In this document: positions 9,488 to 16,944 of the stretch, piece after piece
Layout of the letters: each line of letters starts with the position of its first letter
Numbering within the stretch: position 1 is the first letter of the stretch
DNA from: Podochytrium sp. JEL0797
Taxonomy: Eukaryota > Chytridiomycota > Chytridiomycetes > Chytridiales > Chytriomycetaceae
Assembly: GCA_027596195.1 (NCBI GenBank)
Contig: JADGJG010000425.1
Span: 1 to 20,447, forward strand
DNA length: 20,447 nucleotides
Reading direction: 5' to 3'
Program-made: the position numbers and the translations under genes
The notes under the pieces: generated by a model
The model's database searches: none
What the model was told of the DNA's origin: nothing
The model's input: only the letters and a program-made list of their open reading frames with translations

Positions 9488-10579
9488 ATGGATCCAATCA
9501 CGCACTCCTTGCTGCCATCCACTGGCTTCAGCTCGCCTGAAGAGAACTTCACGTCTACAAACACAACACCATCGAATGCTTTGTCAACCACCCCCGTTTC
9601 CACTGAACTCTCGGATCTCTCCTCGGACGTTGCCGAACTGATCCTCAGCTGGATTCCTCCAAGACGAGTCTGGGTCCTCCGCGGGCTTTCTCGCTCCTTC
9701 AAAGCGTTTATCGAAACGGACTCGTTCGCCACGCTCAACCTCGGCCGCTTTGTCGCCGCTCCCGATCAGGCCCTCGAAAACTCCGGGACTCTCATGGAGA
9801 CGGGTCTAACTGCGACGGATCGGATGTACCTCCAGGCCCCTCTGCCCTACCAATCCGTCTTTATTCGCAGACAATATAGTTTCCTGCGTTCCATCGAGTG
9901 GGCGAACTGGACCGGCAACCCCCGTCTGCGCCTCAATATTCCCATTCCAAACTCACTTCTCGAGCTTAAAAGTCTCGTTCGTTTGGCACTTCAGCTGTGC
10001 GGTCTCTCGGGGCCGATTCCCGATCAGATTGGGAACCTCGAATCTCTCGAGAATTTGAATTTGGCTGGCAACCGTCTCGAAGGATCGATTCCGGCCAGCA
10101 TTTCGCGTTTGCAGGCTTTGAAGAGCTTGCTTTTGGGAAGCAATCAGCTATCCGGGCCGATTCCTGTTGAGTTGGCACTGCTTGTAAATCTGACTGAACT
10201 TGTCTTGGACGGCAACAAACTGTCTGGTACTCTCCCTCCCATTCTCGGGAGTAAACTCAAGATTCTATCTCTTCGATTTAATACGCTCTCTGGACCAGTT
10301 CCTTCTCAGTGGGGAAATCTTGTCAACCTGGAAAGGCTGCTTCTCAGCTACAACCAGCTTGAGTCATCCATTCCAACCGAACTGGCAAATATTTTGAAAC
10401 TCAAATGGTTGGACTTGAGTAACAATGCTCGTTTGTCTGGTGAAGCGCCTATTGAGTTGGCGGGGCTGGAAGGGATGGAGATATTTGACTTGCGCAAGTG
10501 CTATGGTGTGACATGCTCTGTGGAATTTCGGGGTGGAGTTTTGAGAATGAGCTGTCTGGGGAATGTCCGGGGCTGGTGA
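9488..10579 (+). CDS. F-box-like leucine-rich-repeat protein
   Basis: Intronless, 363 residues from the ATG at 9488. The in-frame ATG at 9383 was rejected because it would translate a G16 tract. Residues about 41-82 (LSSDVAELILSWIPPRRVW...LSRSFKAF) look like a divergent F-box, which would recruit Skp1 of an SCF ubiquitin ligase. From about residue 155 there are roughly seven plant-type LRRs with the consensus LxxLxLxxNxLSGxIPxxL (LSGPIPDQIG, LEGSIPASIS, LSGPIPVELA, LSGTLPPIL, LSGPVPSQWG, LESSIPTELA). These would form the substrate-binding solenoid. No signal peptide or transmembrane segment is seen, so it is not a receptor kinase-like protein. Substrate is unknown. The F-box call is weaker than the LRR call. 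Confidence 0.85.
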   Translation: MDPITHSLLPSTGFSSPEENFTSTNTTPSNALSTTPVSTELSDLSSDVAELILSWIPPRRVWVLRGLSRSFKAFIETDSFATLNLGRFVAAPDQALENSGTLMETGLTATDRMYLQAPLPYQSVFIRRQYSFLRSIEWANWTGNPRLRLNIPIPNSLLELKSLVRLALQLCGLSGPIPDQIGNLESLENLNLAGNRLEGSIPASISRLQALKSLLLGSNQLSGPIPVELALLVNLTELVLDGNKLSGTLPPILGSKLKILSLRFNTLSGPVPSQWGNLVNLERLLLSYNQLESSIPTELANILKLKWLDLSNNARLSGEAPIELAGLEGMEIFDLRKCYGVTCSVEFRGGVLRMSCLGNVRGW

Positions 10580-10905
10580 GGAGACTGTATGCTTGTGAAT
10601 GAAATGTAGTTGCCTTCAAAAAATACCCAAAATTTATCTAAATTGACTACAACAGTTTCTTTGTGGGGTTAGGTGTCTGGGAGTGAGTATTCCAAGCAGT
10701 TTCCGCCTGGGGTTTTGAGAATCAATTACCAAATATTTTCAGAGTCCTGCTTTCCTTGAGGATAAGGGAAACGTCCAGTCATCTTTTCCCGAATTCACTG
10801 TCCAGCACTGCAGTGGCAGGAATAGACGCTGTTCTCAGGGGCGTTTTCAGACAAAAACAAATAGAACTTTCCACTTATCAACTTATTTATTCAAAAGAAC
10901 CCAAA
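10580..10905. other. Convergent intergenic region, LRR gene and DPH5 3' ends
   Basis: 326 bp between two converging stop codons. AT-rich stretches near 10615-10645 and 10855-10895 could hold polyadenylation signals for either strand. I see no ORF, RNA gene or repeat here that I can support. Confidence 0.4.
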
Positions 10906-12163
10906 TCAGTGATTCGACACCTGCGCATACTTGTCAAAAGTCTCCCGATTCACAGCAAACGTTCTCAAAATATCCGCCTCCAAGAAATGCATCTCGCCGG
11001 CCAACACGAGCGAATGCAAGGGTTCACCGAAATCAACGTCAACGAGCTCTTCGAGTGTGCCCGCAATAATGCGTTGATCGGGGTTGCCGACGCGGGAGAG
11101 GCCGACGGCGATGGTGTGGCGGGAGTAGACTGGGTTTGGGAGGGTGGGTGAGTGGATTTGAAGAGGAGGGAATGCGGAAGAGGGGATCGGAGGGGGTAGG
11201 GAGCGGATTCGCTTTCAACTTGAGGCTCAACGCGTTCAGATACCAATTTCGTGGTGACTTGCGATACGCGCATTGAAATAATCGTGGAATCACTCCGAAA
11301 TTCGACGGGTGGGCCTCAAGTCTCGCTCGGCATCACAAACGCGAACAGCCCGACCGGCACAGTTTCGACACGAATGAATTCGCTCAATCCAGCTCTCCAT
11401 CGAATTTCGCATCAGACAGCCAAATGCTCGGGGCTCCTATTTCCGCAAGGGAATCCTCGAAGCTCACCATTTTCACCACGCTTGTCCTCGATTTCAAGCA
11501 ACTGCTCAACAGCTTGATTCACAGTCATGTATCGAGGCGGCTCATAAATCCGCCGTCCACGCGCCATATTCTCAATCGACTGTTCCTTGACTTTGATATC
11601 CAGCAAACACAGCGTATGCAGCTTGATGTTGCGGTTCTGCTTAATCTTGTCGTAGAACGAGTCGGGACGCCAGTTGTCGAGGAAAAAGACGATGGAAATG
11701 GTTTGGCCGTAGTTGTAGAGTTGGAGACCGCAGCAGCCGACAGCGTTCATGATGGACGCGTTGTGGATGGAAGTGACGGGAATGCCGAGGTCTTTGGCAC
11801 GGAGGATGAGGTCGGTGTGGGTAGTAGCGCTGGAAGACGAGAATATGTCACAATCGTGTGATTAAAAACGTCAAAAAACGTCATGTGACCAATCGGTGCT
11901 CACCCAAACGGATCGCCCACCACCAGGAAGGCCACATTGATCTTGTCCGCACCTTCGAGAATCGAGTTGAGATCGCTCTCGACCATTTCGCGGTCAGCAA
12001 TCAGCAGCTTCTTTCCGTACAGCGCCTCGAGTTTCTCGATGGGACATGTGAGGATGGATGTGTAGTGTTCGAGGTAGATGCGGTCGCACGACTGGACTGC
12101 TTCGAGTCCCTTGACGGTAATGTCCTTTTCATCTCCGAGGCCAAGCCCAACGATGAAGAGCAT
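10906..12163 (-). CDS. DPH5: Diphthine methyl ester synthase, copy 1 (intact)
   Basis: SAM-dependent methyltransferase of diphthamide synthesis; it methylates the modified histidine intermediate on eEF2 in the cytosol. Complement(join(10906..11129, 11468..11829, 11904..12163)), 281 residues, close to the usual ~285. The start [58 protein letters not shown] and [11 protein letters not shown] are all family hallmarks, and the C-terminal block [21 protein letters not shown] is present. Intron 1 is 74 bp. Intron 2 (11130-11467) is 338 bp, far longer than its neighbours, and ends in a long pyrimidine tract before CAG; the join is phase-consistent. The start codon is only 29 bp from the divergent ZPR1 start. 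The last ~20 codons lie outside the tandem repeat unit, so this is the copy with the native C-terminus. Confidence 0.93.
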
Positions 12164-12192
12164 TTTTGCGAAACAGAAAAAAAAAAAAAGAC
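12164..12192. promoter_or_regulatory. 29-bp bidirectional DPH5/ZPR1 spacer, copy 1
   Basis: Only 29 bp separate the ATG of DPH5 (minus) from the ATG of ZPR1 (plus), including an A13 run (12177-12189). Both starts are well supported by family N-termini, at least for DPH5. Promoter elements and 5' UTRs must therefore overlap the neighbour's coding sequence, or transcripts are nearly leaderless. A poly(dA:dT) tract would favour a nucleosome-free region. Confidence 0.75.
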
Positions 12193-14431
12193 ATGAGTGA
12201 TTCGTTTGTCCCTTCGGTCAACAAGAAAGCGCAGCTGTTTGCCACGATTGGCGACAATGTCGAGGACGAAAGCCCAGTGACGGTCGTCGAGAGCATGTGC
12301 ATGAACTGCCACGAGAATGTAATGCTCCTTAGAGAGGAATACTAGCCAACTAATACCAGTGATCGCCAGGGCACCACGCGCATCATGCTCACGCTGATTC
12401 CGCACTTCAAGGAGGTCATCCTGATGTGCTTCGAGTGCGACCACTGCGGATTCAAAAACAACGAGGTCCAGACAGGTTCGGCTACCAAGAACTTGGGATC
12501 GCTGCAGCAGTGTTCCGTGACCAACAAGGCGGTACGAGTGGACGGAATGGATGTTATAGGATACTATTGACACTCACTACCTTGCTTCTATCAGGATCTC
12601 AACCGCCAAGTCGTCAAGTCGGAGAATGCGATGGTCAAGTTCATCGAGCTCGACTTTGAGATTCCGTAAGCTTCCGTTACCTTCCAATTCTGCAACACCA
12701 CCCTATTGCTTACCAACCAATCTGCAATTAGTGCCGAAACTCAACGCGGAGTCCTCACGACCATTGAAGGCCTCATTTCCAAATCCATCGAAGGACTCGC
12801 CCAAATGCAACCCGTCCGCATCGCCACGGCCCCAGACCTTGCCGCCAAAGTACAAACCGTTCTCGACACTCTCCAAACTTACCTCGATGACCCCGTCGCG
12901 AACCCCTTCACCGTCGAAATCAACGACCCCGCCGGAAACAGTTACATTGAGAACCTGCGTGCCCCCAACAAGGACCCGCAGCTCAAAATCACCACGTATA
13001 AGCGTACTGTTGAGCAGAATGTGGAGTTGGGGTTGGATCAAGGGCAGGAGGAGAAGTTGGATTCGAATCTGCAGACGGCGGAGGAAGTGATTGATGAGGC
13101 GTTGGATGACGAGCTTGCGAACGAGGTGGGTTACTTTTGGAAGTGGAACTGTGTGGTCAGGCAATCTCCGTGGTTGATTCCGTGCGATTCGAGAGGGAGC
13201 GGTCGGGCTAAGGCTGGGCTCATGGCCGTGCAATTCAAGCGAACGAGGAAGTGAAGCCAAACGAGCGAGATTCCTCGCCGCTCAGGGGCGCTCGATACTG
13301 TGCGATTCGGGAGAGCGAGTCAAGTTATGTGGGGAAACAAATACGCGAGGCGAGTGGATCAAACGCGATGCGAGAGAGAGCGGTCGGGCTAAACGGAAAG
13401 ATGGAGATGCCCAAAGCCGGGGCGTGGCGCATTGCCGTGCTATTTGAGCGAACGAACGAGATACCTCGTCGTGCAGCGGCGGTCGATTCGGGAGAGCGAA
13501 ACAAACGCGTCACTTCCTCGCGATACAAGAGAATGAGAGAATTCCAGCCAATTCCGTTTGCTTACCAAACCCTAAAAATGAACAGGTCCACGTATTCCAC
13601 GGCAACTGCTCCCGCTGCAACGCCCCCAGCGACACCCGCATGCACATCATGGATATCCCTCACTTTAAAGAAGTCGTCATCATGGCCACCGACTGCGAAC
13701 ACTGCGGGTACAAATCGAACGAAGTCAAATCCGGCGGCGCCATTTCGAAATACGGCAAGAAAATCACGTTGCACATTAAAGACGTGGAAGACTTGAACCG
13801 TGACATTCTCAAATCGGAAACGTGTGGGCTTGCGATTCCTGAGATTGAGTTGGATTTGACGAATGGGACTTTGGGGGGCAGGTTTACGACTGTGGAGGGG
13901 TTGTTGGAGCAGGTGTATGATGAGATTGGCAAGACGAGTGCGCCGTTTTCGTCGGGGGATTCGAGTTCAATGCAGAGGAAGGAGGCTTTTGACAAGTTTT
14001 TGGGCAAATTGAAGTCGGTGAGAATCATTTTCACGGTGTTCTCGTTTCCTGTCTGGAAACTCTTTGTTCAAACGCGTGTTATTTTCGTGACAGGTCTTGG
14101 CAGTTGAAAAGCCGTTCACTCTCATTCTCGACGACCCGCTCGGAAACTCGGTAAGACCCATTCCATCCCCACCCCCCTCCCTCTACTTCATATTCGTCAA
14201 ATTGTTTTCCTCACACTTCCCAAAAACCAGTACCTCCAAAACATTTACGCACCAGACCCTGACCCCGACATGACGATTGAATCTTACGAGCGAACGTATG
14301 AGCAGAACGAGGATTACGGACTCAACGACCTGGTGCTTGAGAATTACGGTGAAAACTCGTTGGCTAGTATTGAGGAGGCCAAGAAGGTGGAGGAAGCAGC
14401 GGCAGCAGCGGCGTCTGTGGTGAAGAAGTGA
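12193..14431 (+). CDS. ZPR1: ZPR1 zinc-finger protein, copy 1
   Basis: Eukaryotic chaperone-like protein; recent work assigns it to folding of eEF1A, and earlier work to receptor binding and nuclear shuttling. Join(12193..12318, 12370..12531, 12595..12665, 12732..13125, 13586..14017, 14094..14150, 14231..14431), 480 residues, family-typical (human ~459). Zinc finger 1 is C36-x2-C39 and C65-x2-C68, interrupted by intron 1; zinc finger 2 is C259-x2-C262 and C288-x2-C291. Each is followed by the ZPR1 A/B-type domain (NGTTRIML, IPHFKEV, KSGGAIS, LTTIEGL and FTTVEGLL, DDPLGNSYLQN, YERTYEQNEDYGL). Every exon joins in frame. Introns are 51-80 bp except intron 4 (13126-13585, 460 bp). The tail is Ala/Lys-rich. 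It is divergent from DPH5 and followed 149 bp later by the protease gene. Confidence 0.95.
13184..13500 (+). repeat. Degenerate ~181-nt tandem repeat inside ZPR1 intron 4, copy 1
   Basis: Two imperfect units lie in order: gcgattcgagagggagcggt at 13184 and a near match at 13366 (spacing 182); then ttgagcgaacgaac-like sequence; then gcgattcgggagagcga at 13302 and a near match at about 13483 (spacing 181). The block fills most of the 460-bp intron and is purine-rich with many GCGA and GAGCGA words. It recurs in the second ZPR1 copy at 17936-18247 with more changes. No coding or known mobile element is recognised. Confidence 0.7.
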
Positions 14432-14563
14432 TTCTGGTTGAATCGTTGTTGAATCCGTGGGTGGGATTTTGGGGGCCTTTATTAAAATTAAGCAAACGGA
14501 TTAAACAAGAGTGATTGACAAAGAGAATATCACACCCCAACGACCCGCCAGCTCCCGCCAGAC

Positions 14564-14584
14564 ATGCCTATAAAAAATTCATGA
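14564..14584 (+). promoter_or_regulatory. Six-codon uORF overlapping the protease start, copy 1
   Basis: ATG at 14564 encodes M-P-I-K-N-S and stops at TGA 14582-14584, overlapping the main ATG (14581) in an ATGA. The uORF ATG has G at -3, the main ATG has T. The equivalent uORF in copy 2 (19291-19311) keeps the same peptide through a synonymous change. Confidence 0.4.
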
Positions 14585-15477
14585 TTCGAACGCGTCGCCA
14601 TCAGGGCGGATCGCTCGCGGTCGACTGGATTGCGGCTCACGGAGGCAACCAGGCGCCCCAAGTTGCCAAAGCGTTTCATCAACAGATTGCGAATAGCCTG
14701 AAAGATCCCGACCGCATATTTGGCGACACCTTCTTCACGGTCCAACACGTCAAAGAAGCGGCCAGCAGCGACACCAACCTTTCTGGAGAAGTTGTTTCAC
14801 AGACTATGATGGGATTCGCTCAAGCGGATGCGAAGGCGTCTGGTGATTCCGCAGTGGTGTTTGGGCCCGTGCAGCAACTCAACGACTTGCTCGCCAGCGA
14901 GTTTCCTATTCCTCTCGAACTCATTGTCGCTCATTTCGGGCCATTGTTGGCAGAGATTGGCGCGACCACGGTCGAGGAGGTGAACGAACCCATTCCCTCG
15001 ACACCTGTCAAATGAAGATGACTAATATTTTGACAGGTCGCGAATTTGCCCGTTCAAACCATTTTCGCGATCGTGCATGCATCCCGGACTTATCGCTACT
15101 ACATCACAATCCTCCACCACAACGCGCACTACACGCTCCTCGGCATTGACTTCACCGACCCTTCCGCCATTCGCGTGAGATACGGCGACAGCGCGGGAAA
15201 CAAACAACCGCCTGCATCCCTGCAGAAATACTTTCATAAATTCAACTTGGAGATTAAAAAGATTAAAGGGTTTCCTAACCAGAAACACGATGGAGTGGGG
15301 TGTGGCGTTTGTGTGATCGCGGCAGCGTTTGATTTGTGGAAAGAAGGAGAGGTGAAGTGGAAGTTTGGGCGGATTGATAAGACGCGGTTTCAGGTGGTCA
15401 AGTACCTGGTTTGGAGAATGAGTGAGCAAGATTCGGAGGCGGTGTATGATTTTGAAGGGTTCACCTCGCCGCATTGA
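14581..15477 (+). CDS. Ulp1-type (C48) cysteine protease-like protein, copy 1 (intact)
   Basis: Join(14581..14979, 15037..15477), 279 residues; the 57-bp intron has a good branch-like gactaat. The C-terminal half fits a SUMO/NEDD8 protease fold: His164 in HYTLLGIDF, Asp184 in RVRYGDSAG, and Cys222 in GVGCGVCV, with Gln215 a candidate oxyanion-hole residue. The LSGEVVSQTMM stretch (about 88-98) matches the conserved LNDEVI region before the core. The N-terminal 60 residues (RTRRHQGGSLAVDWI) are not recognised. The expected role is removal of a ubiquitin-like modifier, but the substrate is unknown, and such single-domain Ulp-like genes can also be remnants of mobile elements. The in-frame region upstream of 14581 lacks another ATG. 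It follows ZPR1 on the same strand. Confidence 0.75.
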
Positions 15478-15483
15478 ACGTTA

Positions 15484-15557
15484 ACGTTTCCCTTATATAA
15501 TTGATTATGAATTTGTCATCGATTTTGATATGGTCAAAACAAGCCAAAAAAGAAATC
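15484..15557 (+). promoter_or_regulatory. Short promoter region of the second P450, with TATA-like element
   Basis: Only 80 bp lie between the protease stop and the P450 ATG. They contain the palindromic aacgttaacgtt at 15477-15488 and a TATA-like ttatataatt at 15493-15502, about 56 bp upstream of the ATG. The same sequence is repeated without change before the P450 fragment near the right edge. Confidence 0.35.
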
Positions 15558-15842
15558 ATGCCATCCGCAATACCCATCTCCTGGGCGGTCTGCGTCGCCA
15601 TCCTGGCCCTCCTAGCGCCCAAAGCGATTGCCCTCTTCCGATCGCAGTACCTCCGCAAGGCCAATGAACCGCCCTTGGAATCCGGGCTCATTCCCTACCT
15701 CGGCCTTGCCCTCGAATACGGCAAGAACCTCAAAATATCCGCCTCCAAGAAATGCATCTCGCCGGCCAACACGAGCGAATGCAAGGGTTCACCGAAATCA
15801 ACGTCAACGAGCTCTTCGAGTGTGCCCGCAATAATGCGTTGA
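15558..15842 (+). pseudogene. P450 5' fragment fused to antisense DPH5 sequence
   Basis: Codons 1-57 encode the N-terminal anchor and proline-rich hinge of a P450 ([40 protein letters not shown]), closely related to the P450 at the left end of the window. At 15729-15730 the sequence switches to the antisense strand of the DPH5 3' end. The frame then runs 37 more codons (residues rich in Ser/Thr/Lys) to a stop at 15840-15842. There is no catalytic domain. The product, if made, would be a 94-residue membrane-anchored peptide. It arose by the tandem duplication junction. Confidence 0.85.
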
Positions 15843-16915
15843 TCGGGGTTGCCGACGCGGGAGAGGCCGACGGCGATGGTGTGGCGGGAGTAGACTGGGT
15901 TTGGGAGGGTGGGTGAGTGGATTTGAAGAGGAGGGAATGCGGAAGAGGGGATCGGAGGGGGTAGGGAGCGGATTCGCTTTCAACTTGAGGCTCAACGCGT
16001 TCAGATACCAATTTCGTGGTGACTTGCGATACGCGCATTGAAATAATCGTGGAATCACTCCGAAATTCGACGGGTGGGCCTCAAGTCTCGCTCGGCATCA
16101 CAAACGCGAACAGCCCGACCGGCACAGTTTCGACACGAATGAATTCGCTCAATCCAGCTCTCCATCGAATTTCGCATCAGACAGCCAAATGCTCGGGGCT
16201 CCTATTTCCGCAAGGGAATCCTCGAAGCTCACCATTTTCACCACGCTTGTCCTCGATTTCAAGCAACTGCTCAACAGCTTGATTCACAGTCATGTATCGA
16301 GGCGGCTCATAAATCCGCCGTCCACGCGCCATATTCTCAATCGACTGTTCCTTGACTTTGATATCCAGCAAACACAGCGTATGCAGCTTGATGTTGCGGT
16401 TCTGCTTAATCTTGTCGTAGAACGAGTCGGGACGCCAGTTGTCGAGGAAAAAGACGATGGAAATGGTTTGGCCGTAGTTGTAGAGTTGGAGACCGCAGCA
16501 GCCGACAGCGTTCATGATGGACGCGTTGTGGATGGAAGTGACGGGAATGCCGAGGTCTTTGGCACGGAGGATGAGGTCGGTGTGGGTAGTAGCGCTGGAA
16601 GACGCGCGTGTGATTAAAAACGTCAAAAAACGTCATGTGACCAATCGGTGCTCACCCAAACGGATCGCCCACCACCAGGAAGGCCACATTGATCTTGTCC
16701 GCACCTTCGAGAATCGAGTTGAGATCGCTCTCGACCATTTCGCGGTCAGCAATCAGCAGCTTCTTTCCGTACAGCGCCTCGAGTTTCTCGATGGGACATG
16801 TGAGGATGGATGTGTAGTGTTCGAGGTAGATGCGGTCGCACGACTGGACTGCTTCGAGTCCCTTGACGGTAATGTCCTTTTCATCTCCGAGGCCAAGCCC
16901 AACGATGAAGAGCAT
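15695..16915 (-). CDS. DPH5: DPH5, copy 2 with exchanged C-terminus
   Basis: Complement(join(15695..15894, 16233..16594, 16656..16915)), predicted 273 residues. Exons 2 and the retained part of exon 3 look identical to copy 1; intron 1 is 13 bp shorter (61 bp) through a small replacement. At the repeat junction the reading frame passes into antisense P450 sequence: the native 18-residue tail after EADILR is replaced by ten residues ([10 protein letters not shown]) and a stop at 15695-15697. All recognised methyltransferase motifs are kept, since the lost tail lies after the last conserved block. The enzyme may still work, but it has no native 3' UTR or terminator. It overlaps the P450 fragment on the opposite strand. 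The shared 29-bp promoter with ZPR1 is kept. Confidence 0.8.
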
Positions 16916-16944
16916 TTTTGCGAAACAGAAAAAAAAAAAAAGAC
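16916..16944. promoter_or_regulatory. 29-bp bidirectional DPH5/ZPR1 spacer, copy 2
   Basis: Same length and A13 run (16929-16941) as copy 1, with no visible change. Confidence 0.75.

Larger units (their letters stand above)
10964..15728 (+). repeat. Tandem duplication, unit 1 (~4.77 kb)
   Basis: Direct repeat of unit 2 (15729-20447). The offset is 4765 bp at the left end, 4752 bp after a 13-bp net indel in DPH5 intron 1, 4727 bp at the protease start, and about 4718 bp at the right end. The unit contains DPH5 from near its stop, ZPR1, the Ulp1-like protease and the first 57 codons of a P450. The left border is sharp: sequence before 10964 is the native DPH5 terminus, while the equivalent place in unit 2 is P450 coding sequence. 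Confidence 0.95.

Noticed and set aside
12703..13260. Minus-strand 185-codon frame, also in copy 2 at 17455-18012
   Set aside because: It mirrors ZPR1 exon 4 and runs into the intron. Its presence in both units only reflects the duplication.
13251..13796. Plus-strand 181-codon frame overlapping ZPR1 intron 4 and exon 5
   Set aside because: Out of frame with the second zinc finger and composed mostly of the intronic repeat; no family resemblance.
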